This document shows, piece by piece, positions 34,401 through 43,800 of a DNA stretch of 64,000 nt (within the stretch, counting starts at the first letter, position 1; every line of letters begins with the position of its first letter). The stretch is from Treponema sp. (GTDB taxonomy: Bacteria > Spirochaetota > Spirochaetia > Treponematales > Breznakiellaceae). Both the position numbers and the translations under genes were made by a program. The DNA lies in assembly GCA_031266075.1 (NCBI GenBank), contig JAISBS010000094.1, positions 31,560-95,559 of the forward strand. Direction: 5' to 3'. Below the pieces are notes generated by a model. That model was not told the origin of the DNA, made no database searches, and worked only from the letters and a program-made list of their open reading frames with translations.

Positions 34401-35642
34401 GACGGCCTCCGCGTCAAACCCCGGCTCAATATGGCCGTAAATGGCCCCGTCCTGCGGCATGGCGTTCAGTCCCGCTTTGGCAGGATAATCAATAACCAGT
34501 ACCGGCGTTTTGATCTTCCGCCGGTCCTGCAGGCGGACCGAGGCGGAGCTGGTGTTTCCGCTCCGGTCTACGGCAACCACCGTAAAGCTGCCGGTGCTTT
34601 TCGCGGCGGTGGAAAAATCCAAATCCGCCGTCCAGTACTGATCCCCCGGCTGGAGGGGAATGTCCGTATCACCGCCGCCCCAAACGTAATAGAGCCGGCT
34701 CAGGCCCACCCGGTCGTAGACCCGCCCGGTAACCTGCACAAAGCCATGCACATCGTCTTCCGCCAGGGGGGAAAAAATTTCCACCTGGGGCCCTTCGTTA
34801 TCCACAAAAAAGAGATAGGGCTTGACCGTCTCCATCCCCGTGGTATCGGCGGCCCTGATATAGCAGACCACCGGGCCGTCTTCCAGACCGCGGGTCTTGA
34901 CGGAAAACGAAAATTCCCGGGCCGTCTGCCCTTTCCGGGATTTCAGGCCCAGGGGCGTAAAGTCCTCCCCGTCAAGACTGTAGGCGGCGGATTCGATGCC
35001 GTTGGCATCGTCCAGGCGGCCCGAAACGGCGGCGTTGCCGCTGATAATGTCGCCGGTTTTATGGCTGGAAAGCTCGATGACCGGACTGGCCCGGTCTATG
35101 ATAAACGAAACGGAAGATTCGGGCCCCGACAGATTTTTGGAATCAAAAGCCTGAACCCGAATCAGGTGGGGGCCCTCGCTCAGGTTTTTAATGTCAATCA
35201 AGCGGCCCCAGTATTCGGTGCCCTGAACAGTCTGGGGATCCTGGTTGTCCACCTGGATCACAACCCGGCTGACGCCGAAACGCCCCGAGGCCACGCCGAT
35301 AAGGTTGAGGTTCTGACGGATCACCGAATCCGCTTCCGGGTAGACCACTCTGGCCGTGGGAAGACCCGCGGCGGGATCAATCCTGATGTTAAAGGGGCCG
35401 CTTTGGGCCGGGTTGCCCGCGGCGTCCTGCGTGTTGACAATAACATTGTAGACCCCCGGTTTATTGCCGGTTACATCAAAGGTGGTTTGCCAGACCTCAC
35501 TGCCTTCCGCGGTCTGGGTTGCCGTGTCCCTGTTTCCCCGGGCCCAGAGGCCGGAAGAAAGCAGGCACAGCGCCAGCAGGAGGACAAGCCCCCGGAGGCC
35601 GTAAAGGGGGCGGGCTGTTTCAGGAATCCGTTTCCTCTGCAT
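31497..35642 (-). CDS. Ig-repeat protein with C-terminal outer-membrane barrel (1381 aa)
   Basis: A 1381-residue exported protein. The signal peptide ends at GLWARGN and has no lipobox. About 11-12 Ig-like units follow, with linkers such as FIIDRASPVIEL, FFVDNEGPQVEIF and LINIDNSPPELSL and cores such as VTGRVYDRVG. The last ~165 residues (from about 1215) change character: Gly/aromatic strands, KLLANIVYLPFDYF, and the end IGARMNIF, which fit a small outer-membrane beta barrel with a C-terminal aromatic residue. I infer an Ig stalk tied to the outer membrane. It is the paralogue of the next gene upstream and lies 18 bp behind it. AAGGAG precedes the ATG. Confidence 0.8.
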   Translation of the reverse strand: MQRKRIPETARPLYGLRGLVLLLALCLLSSGLWARGNRDTATQTAEGSEVWQTTFDVTGNKPGVYNVIVNTQDAAGNPAQSGPFNIRIDPAAGLPTARVVYPEADSVIRQNLNLIGVASGRFGVSRVVIQVDNQDPQTVQGTEYWGRLIDIKNLSEGPHLIRVQAFDSKNLSGPESSVSFIIDRASPVIELSSHKTGDIISGNAAVSGRLDDANGIESAAYSLDGEDFTPLGLKSRKGQTAREFSFSVKTRGLEDGPVVCYIRAADTTGMETVKPYLFFVDNEGPQVEIFSPLAEDDVHGFVQVTGRVYDRVGLSRLYYVWGGGDTDIPLQPGDQYWTADLDFSTAAKSTGSFTVVAVDRSGNTSSASVRLQDRRKIKTPVLVIDYPAKAGLNAMPQDGAIYGHIEPGFDAEAVRIEGLAEEIPARPAFRIPPELIPNGRGVLKLQPRATGAARPGSTVQIRTNKPAPVPGPDGAMPELSLNPSRITVTSPQPFGWVDGASFTLEGSAPGAGRVEFRLGPQEDWRPLSAGAGGAFRATVSVDELAEGPIHLELRSYSGGTADQPLYYPLSRTAGAPEIRIVSPNAERGPVHGNVTVAGIIDSAMPIRAAAYSLDRVNYTPLEFRGRDGRAWFSLSVDFSALAQRGGALSIRVTGASGTVSLQTLQVPFDNSTDLPTLIVNSPNEGAVITGGFEISGVAFDDDAVAAVNWRILRPRSSQGSSGFTRIETTQSFQVAVPFDAVTDGENVIEIYAEDMYGVRSGVTSRTIKVSSASPENRVTSPGIDAYSRRLIVVRGTASDANGIEEVQLSMDNGNTWQSARGAENWTMDLNTSAYRDGVYSLLIRTADSFGVTAITNALINIDNSPPELSLGLPKNDSRTGNELYVAGRVWDNIGLQAATLQLLNTGNSSSRLSVDLPLDEVIMQRLDTSRLPPGEYILRINAEDRAGNSMIASRKVTLARDSSASEVALFNPVPGLDYSGPLFISGRVTGADTPAAVTLFVNGSASSLMEVDRYGYFRYQYPDEMLNRDGPLVFAAGFDAPSGMKIVSKDHPINFVQEGPVLIIDSHRDGEVIAGRPWLSGQAGTAVSPLKEVNMTRKERRDIAVKEVLISFDNGRSFEQASGREKWKFRLETGDFPLGNLPILIRAVFNDGRTAVRRLVLNVDTNAPAVETLDPPEDSIHRDSIVVFGSASDNMTLGAVEVSLRPGDKAGYSVPQFIQGLYLDANFLGATLVDGGIGLSFFKDNVKLQAQVGQAPLLDPFSGERGRFVGLTAGIKLLANIVYLPFDYFLGPDWSFFSMSFALGANFSFFTMEPPRRPSMFMGAILGQWEFARLDFSRLVPNWKYARSFALYLEPVWWIASSDVQAETIFRCAIGARMNIF

Positions 35643-35660
35643 TTTTTGCTCCTTATGTTC

Positions 35661-38600
35661 CTAATTGAGGCTCCACCGGGCCCCGAAACAGATCCGCGGA
35701 ATAGCCGCGGCCTTAATATCCGACGAAGCGAACCACAATGAAGGTTCCGCATAGAGCGCGATGGTTTTAAAGTACTTCCATTTGGGGAAAACGTGCGAAA
35801 AGTCTATACGGATAAATTCCCACTGGCCCAGGATCGCGCCCATATACACTTCCTTGTCGCCCTTGTCCGGTTCCATGGTAAAGATGGAAAAATCCGCGCC
35901 CAGGGCAAAGGACATGGAGAAGAACGCCCAGTCGGGCCCCCAAAAATATTCAAAGGGCAGGTGGGCCACATTGGCCAGCAGCTTGATCCCGAATACCCAG
36001 CCGGTATACCGGACGCCGGGTTCGGCCTGCCCCGCCTGAAACTGGAGCTTCACATTGTTTTCAAAGAAGGTCAGGCCAAGCCCGTACTCATAAGGCGTGG
36101 CGCCCAGAACGTGAAAATCGGCATAGAGGCCCTGGATAAACTGGGGCGCCGAATACCCGGCCTTGTCGCCGGGACGGAGGCTCAATTCCACGGTCTCCAG
36201 GTCGTAATCGTCCGAGGCGGAACCGAACACCAGCAGGGTGTCCCGGTGGGTGCTGTTTTCCGCGGGGGACACGGTTTCCACCGCCGGCGCGCTGGTATCC
36301 ACCATCAGCAGGATCCGGCGGACAACGGAACGGCCGTCTTCAAATTCGGCACGGATAATAATGGGCAGGGGCCCGGCGGCAAAAGAGCCGGTCTCCAGGC
36401 GAATCTTCCACTGTTCTTTGCCCGAAGCCTTTTCAAAAGACCGTCCGTTGTCAAAACTTATCAGCACGTCCCTGACCGCAAGCTGTTTTTTATCAGCCCT
36501 TTTCAGGGCCGCCGCTTCCTCGTCCGGCATGGCGATCCAGGCCCGACCCGAAAGCCAGGGCCGCTGGGTGATCACATCGCCGTCCTGGTGGCTTTCCACC
36601 TGGAGGGCGGGCCCCCAGGGGTTTACGCTGATCTCGTGAACCGGGCTTTCGATCCGGTCGCCTGTGGGGGTGTTAAAAAAGGCGGAAACCCGCATGACCG
36701 CACCGGGAACAAGCCGTTCCTGGGGATAGTCGTGGTAGAAAATGCCGTAGGCGTCCACGTCGGCCATGGTGTAATTCTGGCCGTCAATCTGGAGCGTAAC
36801 CTGGCTGGGAATAACCGATCCGGTAATCTGGCCGGAAATAACCAGGGGGCCGGTATGGTGTTCCCCCGGCATGGGGTTGACCAGGGCCAGTTCCGAGGCG
36901 TTCCGGTTCAGGGAGACAAAAACATTCCGGGTTACGGTGGTTTCGTTTCCCGCAAAATCCAGGGCGTTGAGTTTGAGACTGTACTGGCCCGCGGGAAGCC
37001 GGGAAACGTCCAGCGATTCCTGGATGACAAAATTGGGATTCACCGCGAAGGAAACCTGGCGGCTGACATCCTGGAGGTTGATCATTTTAATGGAAAGGCT
37101 TTCCAGCCCCACCGCGTCATGGGCCTGGCCCGTAACGTCCAGCCCCGAAACCGCCAGGCCCGCCACGCCCAGGAATGTTCCGGCCATTTCCCCGTCACGG
37201 GGGGCCCCCAGGGTGATTTCCGGGGGGGTGTTGTCGATATTGATCAGGGTGTTGGAAAAAGACTCCACCCCGTATTTGTCGATGGTTCGCAGCAGAACCG
37301 AATACGCGCCGTCAAGATAGGCGGCGGTGTTCAGGTTCAGGCTCCATCTTTCCCCGCCCTCGGCTTTCTGGTAGGTAACGCCGTTGTCCATGGAGACGAG
37401 GACTTCCGCAATGCCGTTGGCGTCGGAAGCAACGCCGCTGACGGTAATTTCCCGGCGGCTGTATTTACCCAACTGGGGGGACTGCACGGTCGTTACCGGG
37501 GCCGCCGTACTAACCCGGAGGGTCAGCGCCGTTGGATCGCCCCGGACGCCGTAAACGTCCTCGCCGAAAATTTCAAGAATATTTTCGCCGTCAACCACCG
37601 CGGAAAAAGGAATCGCGGCCTGAAAACTCTGGGTGGTGGAAATTTTGGTAAATTCCCCCCGGCCCGAATCGCCGGGCCTGCGGATCCGCCAGTACACCGC
37701 GGTAATGCTGTCATCGTCAAAGGCGACGCCGGATACTTCAAAATTGCCGGTGATCACCTGTTGATCCGCCGGGGTGTTGATAACAAGAACCGGCAGATCG
37801 CCGGAGGCGTCAAAGCTTACATCCAGCGTCTTTTCGGTAGTTACGCCCGCGGCGTCCAGCGCCCGGACGGTCAGGCTGCCCCTGGCGTTGTTCAGGGCGG
37901 TAAAATCGCAGGGAAAGGAAAATTCCATCCGCCCGTATTTGGCGGACAGGGGCAGGGGCGTCCATTGGCGGCCATTAACCGACCAGGCAAGGCTCTGAAG
38001 GGGAACGGTGTAATCGACAAAACCCGTTACCGTTACCGTGCCGTGAACGCTGCCCAACTCCGGCGCGGGAAAGAGAAAAGCAATCTCCGGGCCGGAACTG
38101 TATTTATTCAGGGGATAATAATAGGGAAAATTCTCCACCCCCTGCCGGATAGTCCGCAGTTCAAAATGAAGGGGCCCGTCGGGGACATCCGCCAGGCTGA
38201 TATTGGCGTTTAAGCGGCTATCTCCGCCGCCGAGGGGCTTCCAGGGATCCTCGGGGGAAAAGCGGTATTCCACCCGCGCGCCGGCAGCGCTGACCGCGCC
38301 CTGGAGGGTAAAGGTATCGGAAACCCAGGCATAGCGGGCCGGCGCGCTCACCGTAACCGCCGAGGGGGTCAGATCGTATTGGGGAACGGTTCCGTCCGCC
38401 AGGGCCGCCGGGGGAGTAGTCAGCCGGTTGAGCCGCAGGGTCAGCGGTTCGCCCATCACTTTGTCTTCGGAAAGGGCCCAGAGTTTTACGCTGCTCCGGC
38501 CCGCGGCGATCATTTCCGGGGGAATACGGAAGGTGGACCGGGCGTCCAGGTATTCCGTCTGGCCTTCGAGAATTACCGATGCGGGCAGGAAGCCCGGCGC

Positions 38601-39812
38601 GATGCGGCCATACACGGCCCCGTTCACCGGCAGGGAGGAAAGGCCCCGATCGCCGGGGTAGTCAATGCTTACGACCGGCGTCTTGTTCCGCCGGTTATCC
38701 TGGAGCCGCTGGGTCAGGGTAACGGTATTGCCGCTCCGGTCCACCGCGGTGATCCGCAGGGGGCTGGACCGGCTCTGGGCCGCGGAAATTTCCAGCGGAA
38801 AAGTCCAGAAGGGATCGCCGGGCCGCAGGGGAATATCCACCGTTTCACCGGCCCATTCGTAATAGAAACGTTCCACCCCCACCCGGTCGTAGATGCGGCC
38901 TGAAATCAGAACCTTGCCGTAGACATCCTCGTCCCGGCCAGGGGAAAGAATCTCCAGTTCGGGGCTGTTGTTGTCCACAAAAAAGAGATAGGGCCGGGTG
39001 ATGGACGCGCCGGTCGTATCGGCGGAACGAAGGTAGCAGACCATGGGCCCGTCTTCCATCGTCTTGGTGCGGATGGGGACGCTGAACAGAACCGAGGTTT
39101 TGCCCCGCTGTTTTTTGAAGGCCAGGGGCGTCCAGTGTTCACCGTCGGCGCTGTATTCTATGGAAGCAATGTTATTGGGATCGTCTGCCTGGCCTGCCAG
39201 GTCAAAAGCGCCGCTGACCAGTTGGCCGGTCTGGTGGCTGGTTATTTCCATCGTCGGGGGGGCCTTGTCAATAATAAAGGAGACGGAAAATTCGGGACCC
39301 GCCATGCCTTTGGAGTCGAAGGCCTGGGCGTAGAGGGTATGGCGCCCTTCGGTCCAGTCGTCGATGCGGATCCGGCGGCTCCAGTAGTCGGTTCCATCGG
39401 CGGCGCTGTATTCCCGGTCATCCATTTTGAGCATAACCTGGTTCACGCCGAAGCGCCCGGACGCCACGCCGATAACCTGAATATCCTGGCGGAGAACCTG
39501 TCCGGGCTCCGGGTTTACCACCCGGGCCGCCGGAAGCCCCGCCATGGGATCGAGGATCACGTTAAAGGGGCCGCTTTGGGCCACATTGCCCGCGGAATCC
39601 CTGGCCTGAACCAGCACATTGTATTTGCCGGGCTTAAGATCCCCCAGGGGAAATTCTTTCTGCCAGACCTGCCGGCCCTCGGCAGCCCCGGAGATGCTCT
39701 TGTCCTTCCGGCCTCCGGCCCAGAGCGCCGTATCCAGAAACAGGAACATACCCGTAACGAGGAGGAAGACCCCCAGGCCGCGGCGGTTGTTTTTAGCCGT
39801 CAGTTTTCGCAT
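35661..39812 (-). CDS. Ig-repeat protein with C-terminal outer-membrane barrel (1383 aa)
   Basis: The paralogue of the protein encoded at 31497, colinear over its whole length: signal peptide ending ALWAGGR, then LDPMAGLPAARVV, SFIIDKAPPTMEI, FFVDNNSPELEIL and further Ig-like units, and a C-terminal barrel-like domain from about 1224 ending FGARWSLN. Shared phrases such as LRPGDKAGYS.PQFIQGLY and LGQWEF mark the same final domain. The ATG at 39812 is chosen over 39833 because AAGGAG precedes it. It overlaps the end of the small membrane protein gene by 20 bases, so the two are probably coupled. Confidence 0.8.
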   Translation of the reverse strand: MRKLTAKNNRRGLGVFLLVTGMFLFLDTALWAGGRKDKSISGAAEGRQVWQKEFPLGDLKPGKYNVLVQARDSAGNVAQSGPFNVILDPMAGLPAARVVNPEPGQVLRQDIQVIGVASGRFGVNQVMLKMDDREYSAADGTDYWSRRIRIDDWTEGRHTLYAQAFDSKGMAGPEFSVSFIIDKAPPTMEITSHQTGQLVSGAFDLAGQADDPNNIASIEYSADGEHWTPLAFKKQRGKTSVLFSVPIRTKTMEDGPMVCYLRSADTTGASITRPYLFFVDNNSPELEILSPGRDEDVYGKVLISGRIYDRVGVERFYYEWAGETVDIPLRPGDPFWTFPLEISAAQSRSSPLRITAVDRSGNTVTLTQRLQDNRRNKTPVVSIDYPGDRGLSSLPVNGAVYGRIAPGFLPASVILEGQTEYLDARSTFRIPPEMIAAGRSSVKLWALSEDKVMGEPLTLRLNRLTTPPAALADGTVPQYDLTPSAVTVSAPARYAWVSDTFTLQGAVSAAGARVEYRFSPEDPWKPLGGGDSRLNANISLADVPDGPLHFELRTIRQGVENFPYYYPLNKYSSGPEIAFLFPAPELGSVHGTVTVTGFVDYTVPLQSLAWSVNGRQWTPLPLSAKYGRMEFSFPCDFTALNNARGSLTVRALDAAGVTTEKTLDVSFDASGDLPVLVINTPADQQVITGNFEVSGVAFDDDSITAVYWRIRRPGDSGRGEFTKISTTQSFQAAIPFSAVVDGENILEIFGEDVYGVRGDPTALTLRVSTAAPVTTVQSPQLGKYSRREITVSGVASDANGIAEVLVSMDNGVTYQKAEGGERWSLNLNTAAYLDGAYSVLLRTIDKYGVESFSNTLINIDNTPPEITLGAPRDGEMAGTFLGVAGLAVSGLDVTGQAHDAVGLESLSIKMINLQDVSRQVSFAVNPNFVIQESLDVSRLPAGQYSLKLNALDFAGNETTVTRNVFVSLNRNASELALVNPMPGEHHTGPLVISGQITGSVIPSQVTLQIDGQNYTMADVDAYGIFYHDYPQERLVPGAVMRVSAFFNTPTGDRIESPVHEISVNPWGPALQVESHQDGDVITQRPWLSGRAWIAMPDEEAAALKRADKKQLAVRDVLISFDNGRSFEKASGKEQWKIRLETGSFAAGPLPIIIRAEFEDGRSVVRRILLMVDTSAPAVETVSPAENSTHRDTLLVFGSASDDYDLETVELSLRPGDKAGYSAPQFIQGLYADFHVLGATPYEYGLGLTFFENNVKLQFQAGQAEPGVRYTGWVFGIKLLANVAHLPFEYFWGPDWAFFSMSFALGADFSIFTMEPDKGDKEVYMGAILGQWEFIRIDFSHVFPKWKYFKTIALYAEPSLWFASSDIKAAAIPRICFGARWSLN

Positions 39813-40803
39813 TTTCCACTCCTTGCCATACAAATGAACTGTTTATCCACGCCATCTGGGCCTCCCAGGAAACGGTATTGTAGGGGCTTCCCAGCGGGTG
39901 CGCGGGAACCCAGTTGATCCGGTTGGCGATTAGGGTTTGAATGGCCGGGTCTTTCAGCCATTCGGAAGCGGCCTCCAGGTCCTTGTGATCCGGCTTCCAG
40001 CCGAAGGGAAGGGCCCAGAGTATGTCCGCCTGAACGCCGTATTCGTTCCAGCCTGTTTTTTCCGGGAACCGGGAGGCCTCCAGAAGGCCCATACGGTAGG
40101 GGGGCAGTTCCCGGATCAGGCTGAGGGGGGCGTAAACCCAGGCCGTATTGTCCCGGAAAAGCAGGGGCCATACGTCAACCCAGGTGTAATTCCGGGCGCC
40201 GTTCTGGAAGCGGCGGCCCTGGAAGAGGTTTTCTTCTTCGATCTGCCAGCGCTGGATTTCGCCGGGAAAAGCGCCGGGGCTGTCCTGCACCAGTTGGCTG
40301 ATCCAGGCGAATACCGCCGGGGCCTCGCCGCCGGGACAGATAAGAACCCCGGAGCCGGGGGCTTCCACCCGGCGGCGGTCCGGCAGGGGGTCTCCCAGCT
40401 TGCGGAAGATCATCCAGGGATCAGCGGCCAGGGCCAGGGCGTCCCGCCATTGCCGGGTCTGGGACAGCCAGGGGTAGACCGCCACGGGGCCGGTTTCGCC
40501 GGGAGCGTCCGCCGTGCCGGTTTTGTCCCCGGAGATCCGGTCCCGCCGGGCGGTGATAAGGAAACCCCGGCCCTTGGGGGAAAAGGCCCCCTCCGGGGAG
40601 AGCGCCGCAACGCGGGTAAAGGGGGGCGCCGGGGACGCTTCCCGGAGAACCCGGCCCCAGTCCGCGGAGAGGGATTCCTCCACCACCCAGACGGGCCGGG
40701 GCCGGAGCAGCAGCAGCAGCCCGGCAAGCAGCAACAGCAACGCCGCGGCCCCGGCAAAAAGCCAGGGGCCGCGGAGAAGGGGCGTTGCCCGGCCTTTACT
40801 CAT
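39793..40803 (-). CDS. Membrane-anchored protein resembling an extracellular solute-binding protein
   Basis: A 336-residue protein with one strong N-terminal hydrophobic segment (about 14-34) and no lipobox, so it is probably anchored with the rest outside the inner membrane. The C-terminal third (LEAASEWLKDPAIQTLIANRINWVP...) resembles the end of extracellular sugar-binding proteins, where a helix with an xxxLxxPxxQ pattern precedes the last contact residues. No transporter genes are adjacent. It overlaps the giant gene upstream by eight bases and the next gene by 20. I cannot assign a function; a ligand-binding or assembly role in the surface system is inference. Confidence 0.65.
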   Translation of the reverse strand: MSKGRATPLLRGPWLFAGAAALLLLLAGLLLLLRPRPVWVVEESLSADWGRVLREASPAPPFTRVAALSPEGAFSPKGRGFLITARRDRISGDKTGTADAPGETGPVAVYPWLSQTRQWRDALALAADPWMIFRKLGDPLPDRRRVEAPGSGVLICPGGEAPAVFAWISQLVQDSPGAFPGEIQRWQIEEENLFQGRRFQNGARNYTWVDVWPLLFRDNTAWVYAPLSLIRELPPYRMGLLEASRFPEKTGWNEYGVQADILWALPFGWKPDHKDLEAASEWLKDPAIQTLIANRINWVPAHPLGSPYNTVSWEAQMAWINSSFVWQGVENAKTDG

Positions 40804-43800
40804 ACCAGCCGGGTATGGTCATGGCCGCTGCGGCGGGCGTCCGGTAGGCCACCCGGAAATAAGCGTCCGAGGGGTAGCCCACCGCGGCGTTCCAGCCTTG
40901 GTTTGCGGCCAGCGTATTGCTGATGGTCTCGATATTCAGACGCCCGTCAAGGACGTTGAAGCCGATCGTTGCCCTGGCCGCGTCCCAGCCGGTGTTGTCA
41001 TGGCCCAGGCGGTCTACCGAAGGTTTGGTAAACTGGCTGAGGTTCCGGTGGGCCACCCGGAAGCCCGCCTGATCCCGGTAGCTGATCCAGGGGTTCCCCT
41101 GGGGATCCAGGCTCAGGTCCGACCAGGCGCCGCCCGACAGACTGGTATCCACCTCCATGCTGGTAAAGTTAAAGACTCCCCGGCCGCCGTTCCCGCCGGT
41201 AACAAAGCTGTTGACCGTACCCGTGGCGTAGACCAGGGTATTGTTCCGGGAATTGTAGAAGCTCACATGGATAATGTCGCTGGAGGGCGCGCCCTTCCGG
41301 TCCACCCGGAGCGCCACATAGAGGCCGGAGCCCTGGTAGTAGTCGTCGCCGGAGTCCAGGAGATCGCCTATTTTCCACGTGCCGGTTCCGCCGCTGGTGT
41401 TTGCAAAGGCCCAGGTACAACTGTTTTGATGTTCCATCAGAAACACCCGCCGCTGATCGTTAGTCAAGGCGTTCCACGAGGCTACTTTAGTCGCCGACGT
41501 CGCTCCCAGGCCGGCGGCGTCGAGGTCTACCCCGTAATGCTGGGCCAGCCAGGTGCTTTGATTGGTAGCATCGGCAAAATTAGAAGTAGCCGGCCAGATG
41601 AGATTGGCGGCGTCCCAGTAAAGCGGGGCAATTAGCGCATCTCTCCGGGCGATCAGCCAGTCCAGCCGCTGGGCGGGCGTCATGTTTAGCCATGCGTTTG
41701 ACCGGGTGGTGGTGTTATTCGTTGTACCAAGATCGGTACCCGTTATACCAAAATTATTTTCCAGCCAGTCGCTTCTGTTACCAGCGCTTGTTACGCTGGC
41801 AGGCCAGATGTAGTCGGCGAATAGCCAGGTTCCTGTCCTCCACGAATCCGGCTCGGCCTTCAAATAGGCCTCCCGCGCGGCCTCCGACATGGCTGTCCAT
41901 GCGTTTGTCCGGGCGGTGTTGTTATTGCCGGCGTTAGTGGTGCCGGAATTCCCCGTACCGGGAGCGCCATTGACAATGCCGTAGTTGGCTATTAACCAAG
42001 CGCCTTTGTTATTTGCATTTAAAGAGCCCCAGTTCCACGCCTCATAGGGCCAGCCCATGATTTCCCTCGGGGCTGTCCACTCCGCGCCCGTTCCGTCCCT
42101 ATAGGCCAGTTTTACCGTTTCCCTGGTGTCGGAATAGTAGGCGATGATGGGCTGGCCGCCGCTCAGGTAGTCGATGGCGGACCAGGAACCCACATTCTCG
42201 GTAGCGGCGCTGCCGTCCACCGCCTGGTTGGTGGGAGTCCCGGCGCCATTGCCGATGCTTGTGCTGGTTGTGATGTTGCTGGTAACGCTGGCATAGCGGA
42301 GCTGTTTGGAAATATTGTCGTAGTAGCTCACATGGACACGGCTTTGACCGTCGGTGGGACCCGCGACCATGTGGGTAACCACCCGGGGCCGGTTAAAGCG
42401 GGTCGATACGTGATCGGTGCTTCTATACACGTTCTCCATCGCATAGGCCGTGCCGCTTAGAGACTCCCGGTTATAGCGAGGGGCCCTTTTATCGTAGACC
42501 GCGATGCCGCCAGTCTCATCGTCAGCACTATGGTCATGGGTATAGGCCGCCAGGTTCATGTAGGCCACGGTAACGCCGCTCCGCCGGACGCCGTTGGTAG
42601 ACAGCGAGTCACCAGTACCCTGTACGTCTATGTTTCCGGTATGGAGGGTCGGGTTGATATGGACATCGGTTTCCCGCTGGGGGTCATGGCTCGTCATGAT
42701 GTAAACGGTATTTTTCGTACTGACGTTGACGTTGTCGTAGTAGGAATGGTAGGTCCGGAAGGCGCCCCGGTTCACCCAGGAGGCCCAGAGGCCCGCGTCT
42801 CCGGGGTGTACGGCCATGGCAAAGTCGGAACCGCCGTTGCTGCCGTCAAAATAGTCGCCCTCCCGGGCCCGCCAGATGTGGGCGAAACTGCCGTGATCCC
42901 AGATCTCCCGGCCCGCGCCGGTGTTCTGTTCCAGGTTCCAGGGGTTGATTTTTTCCAGCCGGCTGTTGACCGCCTCCACCGCCGCGCCCCCCGTGGTTTT
43001 CAGCGTGATCTTGCCGCTCACGGTGGCGGCGGCAAGCCTAAAGGTCAGCCTGTTTTTGTCCGGGCTGGTTTGCGTCAGGTTGACCGGGCTTCCCATGTGG
43101 CCGTCCCCGATGTTCAGGGTCGAAGATCCCGATGCTTTCAGGTTGTAGCCCGTGATCGTGTGTATCGCCGCGGGGCTGTCCTCCCGGTAGAGGCTGTACC
43201 AGCCCTGGGTTGACCGGGGATGGAGCCCGCCGGAAGCGTCCTGAACCTCCAGAATAAAGGGGGCCAGTTCCACGGTAATATTGTTGTACTCATGGTAGGC
43301 GCTCCTGAGATTCCCCGGATCGGCGCCGGAATTCCAGTCTATGTTGGCGCTGCTGTTGGGTGCTGCGTCTCTGGCCTGGGCCTTGAGGCCGGAAGCCCCC
43401 ACCACCAGACCGGCGGGCAGGGTTTCACTGTCCCAGAGATAGGCCCATTCCACATAGTGGCCGTCCTGCCGCCATTCTTCGTACACCCAGGCGGAAGCGG
43501 GGGAAACGGCTTCGAGTTTCCACATACTTGTACTGCCGTCTCGCACGGCCTGAAGCACCGGCGTACCGTAGGTTCCGGCGCCCGTGTTCAGGCCCAGATT
43601 CACATCCCTAACCCGGTGGCTGTCAAAGGCGGAGCCCCGGATAATAACCGTGCCGCTCACCGTGTCCCGGGCAAAGGTGGGGCTCCCCAGTTCGCCGCCC
43701 AGGACGCTCTGTATCCGGGGCTCGATGTGGCCCGAAGGTACGGGCGCGGCCTGGGTTCCCCGGTTGTAGAGACCCGGCAGGTTCCGGTTGTAGTCGCTGC

